Assembly: GCF_023516575.1 (NCBI RefSeq)
Contig: NZ_JAMGBE010000003.1
Coordinates: forward strand, 186,001-250,000
Source of the DNA: Sphingomonas hankyongi
GTDB taxonomy: Bacteria > Pseudomonadota > Alphaproteobacteria > Sphingomonadales > Sphingomonadaceae
Direction of reading: 5' to 3'
DNA length: 64,000 bases
Both the position numbers and the translations under genes were made by a program. Of the stretch, positions 17,051-25,219 are shown piece by piece. Position 1 is the first letter of the stretch. Every line of letters starts with the position of its first letter. Below the pieces are notes generated by a model that saw only the letters and a program-made list of their open reading frames with translations, searched no databases and was not told where the DNA came from.

Positions 17051-17927
17051 GGCGATTGCGACGCTGATAGCAGCAGGGCGGCTGGATGACAGGTTGATCG
17101 ATCGCGCACTGGGTCTGCTGCGCGAAGTGGACCCTGGAGCAAGCTTTTCTCACTGGATCGACGAGGGCGACGCCGCCGACCTTTCCTTTGACGGTGACCT
17201 GCGGTCGGCGCGCTGGGCGCTGGAGACGATCGAGGCTGTCGACGTCATCGTCCAGCCGGATGAGCCGCGCTGGCGAAAGCTGCTGGTCGCTGACATGGAT
17301 TCGACGGTCATCGACCAGGAATGCATCGACGAGCTGGCTGACTTCGCTGGTCTCAAGGATCGGGTGGCGCGCATCACGGACTCGGCCATGCGCGGCGATA
17401 TCGACTTCGGGCGGGCATTGAGGGACCGGGTTCGCCTCCTTGCGGGCATCGATGAGCGCGAGGTGCGGCGTTGTCTCGACGAGCGCGTCGATGTGACCTC
17501 CGGCGCGCAAACCCTGGTTCAGACGATGCGGGCGGGCGGCGCGAGTTGCCTCTTGGTCTCGGGTGGATTTCTGTCTTTCGCCGAGCCGGTCGCGAGGACG
17601 GTAGGGTTTGACCGCGTCAAGGCGAACCGATTGATATTCGCGGGCGGGAAGCTCAGCGGAGAAGTCGGCGACCCCATCGTCGATGCGACTGCGAAGCGCG
17701 ACGCGCTGGTAGATGCGCGTGAAGAACTCGGACTCCGCCATTCCGATGTGCTCGCGATCGGGGACGGTGCCAATGACAAGTTGATGATCGAGGAAGCTGG
17801 CCTCGGCGTTGCCGTCAAGGCAAAGTCAGCTCTCGTCGAGGTCGCCGATGCCGAGCTTAAGCATCATGGGCTCGATGCGTTGCTATGGGCGCAGGGTATC
17901 CGCCGCAGAGAATGGTTCCGGGCCTAG
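17049..17927 (+). CDS. serB: phosphoserine phosphatase SerB
   Basis: The protein is 292 residues from ATG 17049. The frame is open upstream but that part is the antisense of miaA. SerB performs the last step of serine synthesis. The HAD motifs are DMDSTVIDQECIDELAD (motif I, catalytic Asp pair, about residues 82-98), LVSGGF (motif II) and LAIGDGANDKLMIEEAGLGVA (motif III). The N-terminal 75 residues form an ACT-like regulatory part that is weakly conserved. The start codon overlaps the divergent miaA start, so there is no conventional intergenic promoter; promoter elements must lie inside miaA. Confidence 0.96.
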   Translation: MAIATLIAAGRLDDRLIDRALGLLREVDPGASFSHWIDEGDAADLSFDGDLRSARWALETIEAVDVIVQPDEPRWRKLLVADMDSTVIDQECIDELADFAGLKDRVARITDSAMRGDIDFGRALRDRVRLLAGIDEREVRRCLDERVDVTSGAQTLVQTMRAGGASCLLVSGGFLSFAEPVARTVGFDRVKANRLIFAGGKLSGEVGDPIVDATAKRDALVDAREELGLRHSDVLAIGDGANDKLMIEEAGLGVAVKAKSALVEVADAELKHHGLDALLWAQGIRRREWFRA

Positions 17928-17931
17928 GCGA

Positions 17932-18843
17932 TCATTGGGCGGCGACGGGGAAGCAGGCCTGCGGTCGTAGGCCGTTGCAAGCCGCCTGTGCGGCTGCGCG
18001 ACTGATGTACGGCCCGACCTGAAGGCGGGTGACGGGCCCCGCGCTGACGTAAAATGGCTTTCGCCCCGCCAATGCACTGTTTCCCGAGACCTTACGGTAC
18101 AAATCTTCGGCGGATGCACGCTTGGAAAAAGCTCCGAGCTGAATTCGCCAGGCGCCGGTCGCGGGGGACGCAGGAGACTGGACCGCTTTTTTCGCGGTCT
18201 CGGCTAGGGGCTTCGCTGATTCCACGGGCTCCCTCGGCGCTTTGCGGGCCGGGACCGGCTTTGCAGGGGCAGGAGGCGGCGCCTCCTTTGCCTTGGCCAT
18301 CGCTATGGCAAGGCCCTTCTTCCGGACTTCGAGAGGCAGGACGCCGTCCATCTCCTCCAGGGTAGCCTTGGCAGCTCCTAGGCCCTGGGCCGCAGATCGG
18401 CTGACATAAGCATAGCCCAGTACGGGGTCGCGGGAGACGCCGTCACCGTTGAATAAGGCGGTCCCGTAGATGAGCAACGCTCTCGGCTCTCCTTGCTCGG
18501 CGGCCATTCGAAGCCACCTCAGGCCGCCAGCCTGATTGCCATTCTGGAATAGCAAAAGGCCCAGGGTCGTCTGCGCATCCAGGTGACCCTTGCGGGCGGC
18601 ACGCTCGAACCAGGTCTGCGCCGCGCCGAGATTGACGGGCACTCCACGCCCGAGCCGATAGGCTTGCCCCAGATTGAACGCGGCGTCGGCGTCGCCTTTC
18701 TCTGCGAGGGGCCGCCAAATGGCTACCGCCGCGTCATAATCTGCTTTTTGCCATGCTTCGATCCCAGCTTTCAAAGATTGAGCCGAAGCCGGTGCGATCG
18801 CTGCCACAGTGGCGGCAAAAGCCAGCAACCAATTGTAACGCAT
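17932..18843 (-). CDS. exported Sel1-repeat / SPOR-domain protein
   Basis: The protein is 303 residues with a signal peptide (WLLAFAATVAAIAPASA, cleavage near residue 21). Residues about 25-165 hold Sel1/TPR-like repeats (AVAIWRPLAEKGDADAAFNLGQAY, AAQTWFERAARKGHLDAQTTLG, ALLIYGTALFNGDG). A Lys/Pro/Ala-rich linker at about 185-230 leads to a C-terminal SPOR domain (WRIQLGAFSKRASAEDLYRK, YVSAGPVTRLQVGPYISRAAA). SPOR domains bind denuded glycan at division sites. It ends 4 bases from the convergent serB stop and is divergent from the ParA operon, whose last product also carries a SPOR domain. The two may work together, but this is inferred from position. Confidence 0.88.
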   Translation of the reverse strand: MRYNWLLAFAATVAAIAPASAQSLKAGIEAWQKADYDAAVAIWRPLAEKGDADAAFNLGQAYRLGRGVPVNLGAAQTWFERAARKGHLDAQTTLGLLLFQNGNQAGGLRWLRMAAEQGEPRALLIYGTALFNGDGVSRDPVLGYAYVSRSAAQGLGAAKATLEEMDGVLPLEVRKKGLAIAMAKAKEAPPPAPAKPVPARKAPREPVESAKPLAETAKKAVQSPASPATGAWRIQLGAFSKRASAEDLYRKVSGNSALAGRKPFYVSAGPVTRLQVGPYISRAAAQAACNGLRPQACFPVAAQ

Positions 18844-18909
18844 GCCTAAATATACTCCGCACTCACCCTAACTAAGCCCTCTCGCATCGCAAACAGGGTC
18901 TTACCACTG

Positions 18910-18924
18910 TTAACCAGATTTTAG
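18910..18924 (+). promoter_or_regulatory. possible CtrA-binding site upstream of the ParA gene
   Basis: TTAA-CCAGATT-TTAG lies 55-70 bases before the ParA start. The alphaproteobacterial CtrA full site is TTAA-N7-TTAA, and this differs at the last base. A single one-mismatch site can occur by chance, so this is only a candidate for cell-cycle control. Confidence 0.3.
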
Positions 18925-18979
18925 AGGCTTGAGTGTCACTTCGCTGCCTGAACTGGCGTCAGAAGGCGAGGGGAAAAGC

Positions 18980-19702
18980 ATGCGCGTCTTGGCTTTGGCA
19001 TCGCAGAAGGGCGGGTCCGGCAAAACGACTCTGTCCGGTCATCTTGCGGTGCAGGCGCAGCTGTCGGGAGCGGGTCCGGTCTGCCTGATCGATATCGACC
19101 CGCAGGGCAGCCTTGCCGATTGGTGGAACGAGCGCGAGGCAGACATGCCTGCGTTCGCCCAGACCACCGTTGCACGCTTGGCGTCCGACCTCGAGGTCCT
19201 TCGCCAACAAGGCTTCCGGCTTGCCGTTATCGATACGCCGCCGGCCATCACCATGGCGATCCAGAGCGTTATCGCCGTTGCAGAGCTGATCGTAATTCCG
19301 ACGCGGCCGAGCCCGCACGATCTTCGCGCAGTCGGCGCAACCGTTGATCTCTGCGACCGTGCCGGCAAGCCGCTCATCTTTGTGGTCAATGCAGCAACTC
19401 CTAAAGCGAAGATCACCTACGAGGCGGCCGTTGCACTTTCGCAGCACGGAACCGTTGCTCCCGTCACGCTGCATCACCGCACCGACTTCGCGGCCTCGAT
19501 GATCGATGGCCGAACGGTCATGGAAATCGATCCCTCGGGTCGCTCCGCCAAGGAAGTGACCGAGCTGTGGGACTACATTTCTGACCGGCTCGAGAAGAAT
19601 TTCCGTCGCACTGTGTTCGCCGCGCCCGGTCAGGCGCCTGGCATCGGTGCTGCCAGTCCGCGTCCCGTCGGTGGTTTCGGCCGCCGAGTTGTCGGCCAGT
19701 AA
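18980..19702 (+). CDS. ParA-family ATPase
   Basis: The protein is 240 residues from ATG 18980, preceded by GAGGGG; a TTG at 18929 would add 17 residues. ParA/MinD-type Walker ATPases position DNA or protein cargo by forming gradients on the nucleoid. The deviant Walker A KGGSGKTT sits at residues 10-17, Walker A' LIDIDPQGSLADWW at about 40-53, and Walker B LAVIDTPPA at about 85-93. It lacks the N-terminal DNA-binding region of plasmid ParA and no parB is next to it, so it is an orphan. The following genes encode a ribbon-helix-helix protein (GTG start, 11-base gap) and a SPOR lipoprotein. The last 30 residues are Pro/Gly-rich and probably disordered. Confidence 0.93.
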   Translation: MRVLALASQKGGSGKTTLSGHLAVQAQLSGAGPVCLIDIDPQGSLADWWNEREADMPAFAQTTVARLASDLEVLRQQGFRLAVIDTPPAITMAIQSVIAVAELIVIPTRPSPHDLRAVGATVDLCDRAGKPLIFVVNAATPKAKITYEAAVALSQHGTVAPVTLHHRTDFAASMIDGRTVMEIDPSGRSAKEVTELWDYISDRLEKNFRRTVFAAPGQAPGIGAASPRPVGGFGRRVVGQ

Positions 19703-19713
19703 GGAGCGCGAAG

Positions 19714-20358
19714 GTGGCCAGCGAAGCACCCAAGCCATTCGCCTCCCTCTCATCCGGCCTTCTTGCCCGCAAGGGCGCCGCGCGCCCGGCCATGAAGCCC
19801 CAGGGCTTTGGCCAGATGGGCGGTGGCAATCTCGAGGATCTCGGTTGGAACGACATGGGCTTCGAACCGCCGAAGCCGGTGGAGACTTCACGCGATGACT
19901 CTCACGACGCCTTCGGCGAAGACATAGTCGAGCATCCGCGGGCGGCCCACCCGACCGGCCTGACGCCGGTGCAGTCGCCTGTTCACACTCAGCAGGCTGA
20001 GATTGCGGATCGGCTCCTGCCCGATGAGACCGACGAGGAAACGGACGAGACTGCGGAGCTCTACGAGCCCGAGCCCGAGCCCGAGGTCGAGGTCGAGGAC
20101 GTGGAGCCCGTTACCGTTCAATCCATTCCGGCCCAGCCTGCGCCGCGCCGCGCGCCAAAGCCGCGTTGTGCACCAGGTAGCAAGTCCAAGGCTGCATTCA
20201 CTCTCCGTCTCGATCCGGACCGGCACCTCAAGCTGCGCCTCGCATGCGCAGTGGGCGGCCGCTCGGCGCAGCAGTTCGTCACTGATGCGCTCGATCAGCT
20301 GCTCGCCGGAATGCCGGAGCTCGAGGCCCTGGCTGAAAAGGCCAAACGCAAGGGGTAA
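19714..20358 (+). CDS. ribbon-helix-helix protein with acidic linker, likely ParA partner
   Basis: The protein is 214 residues from GTG 19714, with GGAG 8 bases upstream. The first 60 residues are Gly/Pro/Ala-rich. Residues about 100-135 are strongly acidic (ELYEPEPEPEVEVEDVEPV). Residues 159-200 (KAAFTLRLDPDRHLKLRLAC, GGRSAQQFVTDALDQLL) fit a beta-alpha-alpha ribbon-helix-helix fold, the class used by Arc, CopG and several ParA partners. Ribbon-helix-helix proteins bind DNA as dimers and some stimulate ParA ATPase through an N-terminal basic segment; here the N-terminus has LLARKGAARPAMKP. It is encoded directly after ParA, which suggests a ParA/ParB-like pair. The role is inferred. Confidence 0.75.
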   Translation: MASEAPKPFASLSSGLLARKGAARPAMKPQGFGQMGGGNLEDLGWNDMGFEPPKPVETSRDDSHDAFGEDIVEHPRAAHPTGLTPVQSPVHTQQAEIADRLLPDETDEETDETAELYEPEPEPEVEVEDVEPVTVQSIPAQPAPRRAPKPRCAPGSKSKAAFTLRLDPDRHLKLRLACAVGGRSAQQFVTDALDQLLAGMPELEALAEKAKRKG

Positions 20359-20362
20359 TAAG

Positions 20363-21724
20363 ATGTCCAAGCCGTTCCGCTTCGCTTCCGCCGCATCATT
20401 CATTGTCCTCGCTGCCATGACTGCTGGATGCGCAACCCCGCAAAAGACTGGCATCCGTGAAGTGAAGCCGGTGGGTCAGATGGGCTATGCAACTCGCGCA
20501 ATGGCGGCTCTCAGCGCCGACGACGCGGCAACGGCGATCGGATTTGCCGAACAGGCCGTCCAGCAATCGCCTCGCGACGCAGGCTTCCGCGCGCTTCTGG
20601 GCAATTGCTATTTCGCGGCCGGGCGTTTTGCCTCCGCCGAAGGCGCTTACAAGGATTCGCTTACGATCTACGAGAACCAGCCGAGGGTTATCCTGAAGCT
20701 GGTCCTGGTCCAGATTGCGCTCGGCAAGAACAGCGAAGCGATGTCCTTGCTGGAGACCGCGCGCCCGGATCTCGATGCCGCCGATTACGGACTTGCGCTG
20801 GCGCTGGCCGGACGAGTTCCCGAAGCGATTGAGGTCCTCGGACCTGCCGCGCGTGAGACCGGCGCCGACGGACGGGTGCGCCAGAACCTCGCGCTCGCTT
20901 ATGCCTTTTCCGGTGATTGGATGACTGCTCGCACGATCGCGGCTCAGGACGTTCCAGCCGACAAGCTCGATCAGCGCATCCAGCAGTGGATGCAGCTCGC
21001 CAACCCGACGAAAAGCTCGGACCAGGTCGCCGCCCTGACTGGCGTCACGCCGGTTGCGCTGGATCCCGGCCAGCCCGTGCGGCTCGCCCTGAACCCAACT
21101 GCGGCCACGACCCAGGTCGCGCAGGCTGAAGCACCTGCTCCAACGCCTGCGCAGGCTGTCGACGTTCAGCCACAGCCGCAATTCGCCGCCGCACAGCCGC
21201 CGGCACCGGGGTCGCAAGTGGCTGAAGCCGCGCCGCCTCCACCGCCAGCGCGGTTCTACGAAAGCGAGCCAGCGACGCGGCCGGAGCGTGCACCGGTGAC
21301 AGTCTCCATGGCTGCCGCAGCGGCCCCCGAGGCCCCTGCGGCCTTCGCGGCGTTCGCGCCGACAGTCATGAAGGCAAAACCCGTTCCGGCCAAGGTCCGC
21401 CGCGCCTCCGCGCCGGTCCGGAAGCCGAGCACGGTGCAAAAGGGCCGTTCCAACGCGGTGGTCCAGCTCGGCGCTTATAAGTCGCCGGAATATGTCGCCG
21501 CTGCCTGGAACACGCTGACCAAGCGCTATCCTGCCCTTCGCGAATATCTGCCCGTCCGCGCCCGCTTTGACTCGCCGAAGGGGACGTTCTGGCGCCTCTC
21601 GATCCAGGGCTTCAATAGCCGGCGGGAGGCGGTTGCACGGTGCGAGCTGCTGCAAAGTCGTGGCGGTAATTGCTTCGTTCGTGAGGTCGCGGGCGACGCG
21701 CCGGTACAAATCGCCTCGCGCTAA
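20363..21724 (+). CDS. TPR / SPOR-domain lipoprotein
   Basis: The protein is 453 residues from ATG 20363, 4 bases after the previous stop. A lipoprotein-type leader ends in AAMTAGC (Cys about 23), so it is probably lipid-anchored in the envelope. Residues about 40-215 form TPR-like helices (TAIGFAEQAVQQSPRDAGFRALLGNCYFAAGRFASAEGAYKD is the clearest pair). A long Pro/Ala/Gln-rich region (about 245-355) follows. Residues about 364-453 are a SPOR domain (VVQLGAYKSPEYVAAAWNTL, FWRLSIQGFNSRREAVARCE). SPOR domains target septal peptidoglycan. The operon links it to a ParA ATPase and a DNA-binding-type protein. Its stop overlaps the convergent pyrB stop (CTAA). Confidence 0.85.
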   Translation: MSKPFRFASAASFIVLAAMTAGCATPQKTGIREVKPVGQMGYATRAMAALSADDAATAIGFAEQAVQQSPRDAGFRALLGNCYFAAGRFASAEGAYKDSLTIYENQPRVILKLVLVQIALGKNSEAMSLLETARPDLDAADYGLALALAGRVPEAIEVLGPAARETGADGRVRQNLALAYAFSGDWMTARTIAAQDVPADKLDQRIQQWMQLANPTKSSDQVAALTGVTPVALDPGQPVRLALNPTAATTQVAQAEAPAPTPAQAVDVQPQPQFAAAQPPAPGSQVAEAAPPPPPARFYESEPATRPERAPVTVSMAAAAAPEAPAAFAAFAPTVMKAKPVPAKVRRASAPVRKPSTVQKGRSNAVVQLGAYKSPEYVAAAWNTLTKRYPALREYLPVRARFDSPKGTFWRLSIQGFNSRREAVARCELLQSRGGNCFVREVAGDAPVQIASR

Positions 21725-22596
21725 GCGAGCAAAAGCTCCAGGCAAGCAATTCGAACGGCGACGCCCATCGCCACCTGAAGCGTGATCAGCGAGCGCTGCG
21801 GATCGTCAGCGACCACGTCGGCAATCTCCACGCCACGATTGATCGGGCCGGGGTGCATCACGACGGCTTGAGGTGCCGCGCTCGCGAGCCGTTCCGCCGT
21901 CAGCCCGTAGTTCTGGAGGAATTCTCCGGGGGCATCGCCGAACTCTTGATCAAGGCGTTCACGCTGAACCCGCAGCATCATGGCGACGTCCGCGTCCTTG
22001 ATCGCCTGATCGACCGAGAGGCGTGGAATCCCGTCAGGCATCAGCTCAGGCGGTCCAGCGAGCCGGACTTCCGAGCCCAGGCGCGACAGCAGCTTTGCAT
22101 TCGAGCGCGCGACGCGGCTGTGCTTGATGTCGCCGCAGATCGCTACCTTCAGCCCTTCGATCCGTCCGAAGTGGTGGCGGATGGTTGCAGCATCCAGCAG
22201 CGCCTGCGTCGGATGTTCGTTCGTGCCGTCGCCCGCATTGATGACGGGGGCGTCGACCAGTGAGGCGACTGTCGCTGGCGCACCATTTTCCCGATGGCGG
22301 ATGACGATGGCGTCCGGATTCATCGCATTGAGCGTTCGCGCGGTGTCTTCCAGCGTCTCGCCTTTATTCACCGAGGACTGTTCCACGGGCATCGTGACCG
22401 GAGATGCGCCCAGGCGATGCGCTGCCGTCGCGAACGACATCAAGGTTCGGGTCGAATTCTCATAGAATAGATTGAAGACGACCCGGCCTTCCCGGCCGCC
22501 GATCGTGTTTCCCGGCCGCTTGTGAACGGCAAGAGCGCGATCGAGGATTCGCTCGATCTGCTGGTCGCTTAGGCTGTCGATGGAGATCAGGTCCAC
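21721..22596 (-). CDS. pyrB: aspartate carbamoyltransferase catalytic chain
   Basis: The protein is 291 residues from GTG 22596. It joins carbamoyl phosphate and aspartate in pyrimidine synthesis. FYENSTRTLMSF at about residues 44-55 is the carbamoyl-phosphate loop, SSVNKGETLEDTARTL the 80s loop, VINAGDGTNEHPTQALLD the second phosphate-binding region, and HPGPINRGVEI the late active-site loop. The length is slightly short for the family (about 300-310), with the N-terminal strand reduced. It starts 11 bases after ruvX and is probably co-transcribed with it. No pyrC follows; the next gene is convergent. Confidence 0.95.
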   Translation of the reverse strand: MDLISIDSLSDQQIERILDRALAVHKRPGNTIGGREGRVVFNLFYENSTRTLMSFATAAHRLGASPVTMPVEQSSVNKGETLEDTARTLNAMNPDAIVIRHRENGAPATVASLVDAPVINAGDGTNEHPTQALLDAATIRHHFGRIEGLKVAICGDIKHSRVARSNAKLLSRLGSEVRLAGPPELMPDGIPRLSVDQAIKDADVAMMLRVQRERLDQEFGDAPGEFLQNYGLTAERLASAAPQAVVMHPGPINRGVEIADVVADDPQRSLITLQVAMGVAVRIACLELLLA

Positions 22597-22607
22597 GAGC
22601 GTGGGGC

Positions 22608-23087
22608 CTAACCGCGGTTCGCCAGATTGGCTAGCGCATCTATTGCCCCCTGGAGGATATGGGCGGCGGCGAGCGCGTCGACTTTCTCGGCGCGCTTGGC
22701 CCGACTAACGTCGGCATCGATCATCGCCCGCTCGACGGCCTGCGTGGACCAGCGCTCATCCCATAGGAGGATCGGGACATTCAGCGGAGCGAGGTTACGG
22801 GCGAATGCGCGGACAGACTGCGTTCGCGGGCTGTCGCTGCCATCCATGTTGAGAGGTAGCCCGACGACTAAGCCGGCGATCTGCTCGCGACTTACCAAGT
22901 TCTTCACCTGTTCCATGTCCTTGGTGAATTTCGTTCGACGGATCGTTTCCGCAGGCCCGGCGAAATGCCATCCTGCGTCGCAGATCGCGACGCCGATGGT
23001 TTTGGTGCCCACGTCCAGGCCCGCAAGCTTTCCATGGGGTACAGCGGCGGCAAACGCGGCGGCGTTCGGCGTGATCACCGCTGCCAC
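22608..23087 (-). CDS. ruvX: YqgF/RuvX-type nuclease (pre-16S rRNA processing)
   Basis: The protein is 159 residues with an RNase H-like fold. The motif [17 protein letters not shown] at about residues 21-37 carries the first catalytic Asp, [17 protein letters not shown] the middle motif, and [16 protein letters not shown] the second acidic centre. The family processes the 5' end of 16S rRNA in Escherichia coli, and was earlier proposed as a Holliday junction resolvase. The gene's first 13 bases overlap the end of the upstream DUF3089 gene, and pyrB follows, so all three look like one transcript. Confidence 0.94.
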   Translation of the reverse strand: MAAVITPNAAAFAAAVPHGKLAGLDVGTKTIGVAICDAGWHFAGPAETIRRTKFTKDMEQVKNLVSREQIAGLVVGLPLNMDGSDSPRTQSVRAFARNLAPLNVPILLWDERWSTQAVERAMIDADVSRAKRAEKVDALAAAHILQGAIDALANLANRG

Positions 23088-24178
23088 GCGACGCGTCTTC
23101 GTTCAGCATCACGCCGGATGGCGCCCCAAAAGAGCGCGTAATCGTAAACGTGATAGTTGTTGCCCGGGAGGACGAACGTCCCCAGCGCCGGGATGTCGCC
23201 CTCGATCAACAGCAATCCCTTGTCACACCGCGCGCCGACCCTGCCGGGCGAGATGGCCGCCGACATCAGGTCACCGGTGGGCACGAGCGTCCCCGGGTTG
23301 GCCTCGGGCGGAGCTGCCCCATTGGTCGTTCCCGTGAGTGGGTTCACGCACAATATGTCTTCGCGCCTGCGGTCGACGCCCGTCGCGCCTTTGGTCTTTT
23401 GCCATTGATCGAGGATCAGGTCCGGGTTCGCCGGATCGCCGAAGCTCATCCACGACAGAATGCAACCGGCCTGATCGGCTGAACTGCAAGCCGGAAAGCC
23501 GAGAGTCGGAAGGTCGGCGGTCGTGCTGATCGGCCATCCCACGACATAAGCCGCGACCAGCCGGCCGTTTAGCTGCGTCCCGCGCTCCTTCAGAAGACGC
23601 ATGAGGTGCAGCGCGCCCTGGCTGTGTGCGGCGAGAATGATCGGCTCGTCGGCCGGCATCTGGCTCAGGAAATAATCGAAGGCATTGCGAACGTCTTGGT
23701 ACGCAAGGTCGAGAGCTTTTTGGGCATCTTCGCTGCTCAGCAGGAAAGCGCCGTACGCCGCCTGACGGTAACGGGGCGCCCAAACCTCACCCGCTGCGTT
23801 GAATGCGCTCGATTGGCTTTGCACGAAAAGGCGGGTTCGGAATCGGGTCTGGCCGCCGGCATCTAGCGGCGCGTTCCATCGATCGCGTTCCAGATAGGTC
23901 GTCGGATGAACGTAAAAGATTGATGCGTTGCCGACCGGAGCAGCGGCCATTCCGTCCGGAAGCCAGAGCGAGGGGTTAGCCGCCATGCCCGGCTTGGCGA
24001 CCCAGCTGGCCTGTTGGCTGTAATTTGGCCCGCTTCCGATGGCCGGCTGCTCAAACCGTCCCTGGGGGGTTGCCTGCTTGAGCAGCACGTTTCCTCCGAA
24101 CTGAAAAATAGCGAAGCCCGCGGCAACGACGACGAGTGTCAGCACGAAGATGATTACGAGGAAACGGCGCGCGCACAT
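23075..24178 (-). CDS. DUF3089 alpha/beta-hydrolase, membrane-anchored
   Basis: The protein is 367 residues from ATG 24178 (TTG at 24214 would add 12). One N-terminal membrane helix ([20 protein letters not shown], about residues 6-25) anchors it toward the periplasm. The hydrolase domain has FYVHPTTYL, then [15 protein letters not shown] with the likely catalytic Ser in HSQG, VVGWPIS, and a late His in [12 protein letters not shown]. These are the hallmarks of DUF3089, a family of putative esterases or lipases without a known substrate. Four Cys occur in a region that could form disulfides ([22 protein letters not shown]). Its 3' end overlaps ruvX by 13 bases. Confidence 0.85.
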   Translation of the reverse strand: MCARRFLVIIFVLTLVVVAAGFAIFQFGGNVLLKQATPQGRFEQPAIGSGPNYSQQASWVAKPGMAANPSLWLPDGMAAAPVGNASIFYVHPTTYLERDRWNAPLDAGGQTRFRTRLFVQSQSSAFNAAGEVWAPRYRQAAYGAFLLSSEDAQKALDLAYQDVRNAFDYFLSQMPADEPIILAAHSQGALHLMRLLKERGTQLNGRLVAAYVVGWPISTTADLPTLGFPACSSADQAGCILSWMSFGDPANPDLILDQWQKTKGATGVDRRREDILCVNPLTGTTNGAAPPEANPGTLVPTGDLMSAAISPGRVGARCDKGLLLIEGDIPALGTFVLPGNNYHVYDYALFWGAIRRDAERRRVAWQR

Positions 24179-24330
24179 TAACGCGGCCCTATTCGGCGCC
24201 TTGCTCGCTAGCAAGCGAGGTCCGTCAGGGCCTCAGATCGTCCACGGGGTTTGTCCGGATAGCTAGGAACCCTCGAAAATCGCCAGAAATGCCTGTCTGC
24301 CGAACCGGCCGACCATCGAGGGAGCGGGCT

Positions 24331-24588
24331 ATGGAATATGGCATCATTGGTTGGATCGTAGTGGGTTTGATCGCGGGTATTCTCGCCAAGTGGATCATGC
24401 CGGGCGACGATCCGGGGGGAATCATCGTGACCATATTGATCGGCATCGCCGGCGGCCTGCTCGGCGGGTTCATCGCAAGTCAGATGGGCCTTGGCGGCGG
24501 CAACATCATGAACATCGTCATCGCCACGGCAGGCGCGATCGTGTTGCTGATCCTCTATCGGGTGGTCAGGGGAGGTCGCCGCGTTTAG
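24331..24588 (+). CDS. GlsB/YeaQ/YmgE-family small membrane protein
   Basis: The protein is 85 residues from ATG 24331, with GGAG 7-10 bases upstream. Three hydrophobic segments (IIGWIVVGLIAGILAKWIMP, IIVTILIGIAGGLLGGFIAS, NIVIATAGAIVLLILYRVV) and the GDDPGG turn are the family signature. Homologues (YeaQ, transglycosylase-associated protein) rise in general stress and stationary phase, but their mechanism is unknown. The single gene stands divergent from the DUF3089 gene. Its stop shares TTAG with the convergent PilZ gene. Confidence 0.92.
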   Translation: MEYGIIGWIVVGLIAGILAKWIMPGDDPGGIIVTILIGIAGGLLGGFIASQMGLGGGNIMNIVIATAGAIVLLILYRVVRGGRRV

Positions 24589-25103
24589 CGGCCCGCCTTC
24601 TTCAGACTGAGGGCTATCGAGCGGGCGCGACGCACGTCGTCGCCCGTTTCGAAACTTAGTTCCTGAAGTAAGATCCGTTCGCAGATCTCGAGAAGCTCCG
24701 CCGCGAGTTGCTCGATCGAGCTTTCTTGACTTCGGACGTGGGCTGCGGGCTCGCCGACCTCCTGGGCGCCTGCGCTCATCCCAGCGCGCCGCAGCGACCG
24801 CGTCCGGACATTGTCGGCACGCGGCACCCACGCGCCCACGTCTACGGGCCCATCGAACCGAATGCCGCGTAACTCACCGTTTTCCCACGCAACCTCGCCA
24901 TCCACCGCGAGGCTGCCCCGCCGAAGCCGTGCCCTTTGACGTTCGCCCGGCAAATCCGGGCCTTCCAACAGCGCGCCCATGGGGGAAATGTTTCGTATGC
25001 GAACGGTGAATGACTGTGATGCACTTTGGAGCGTGGCCGCCAGGAAAACATTCGAACGTTCATCGAGACGCGGGTCATCGTGTCGGACTTTTTTCGAATG
25101 CAC
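24585..25103 (-). CDS. PilZ-domain protein with helical C-terminal extension
   Basis: The protein is 172 residues from GTG 25103, chosen because AGAGG lies about 8 bases upstream; the frame stays open to 25163. Residues 1-85 have the PilZ layout: DERSNVFLAATLQSASQSFTVRIRNISPMGALLEGP, then WENGELRGIRFDGPVDVG. The canonical RxxxR is reduced to RSNVF, so cyclic-di-GMP binding is doubtful. Residues about 100-172 form a helical tail (SSIEQLAAELLEICERILLQELSF). This lacks any known output motif and could be a dimerisation or partner-binding element. A second, shorter PilZ protein occurs at 3.7-3.9 kb. Confidence 0.75.
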   Translation of the reverse strand: MHSKKVRHDDPRLDERSNVFLAATLQSASQSFTVRIRNISPMGALLEGPDLPGERQRARLRRGSLAVDGEVAWENGELRGIRFDGPVDVGAWVPRADNVRTRSLRRAGMSAGAQEVGEPAAHVRSQESSIEQLAAELLEICERILLQELSFETGDDVRRARSIALSLKKAGR

Positions 25104-25219
25104 CGAATAAACCTCTGCCTGTGCCAAGGCAGGGTAATCCACGGACGTTCGGTTGAGCCGCAATTACTTGATCCAGATCGGAGCAGTTTGTTTTCCGCGA
25201 CGGCTCTGCGCTGGGTCGC

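Noticed and set aside
20067-20105. GAGCCC/GAGGTC-type short tandem repeat
   Set aside because: It encodes the EPEPEPEVEVED acidic linker of the ribbon-helix-helix protein; not a CRISPR or a separate repeat element.
20396-21745. 449-residue minus-strand open frame in the SPOR lipoprotein gene
   Set aside because: It is the antisense of a gene with lipobox, TPR and SPOR domains, and shows no recognisable domain.
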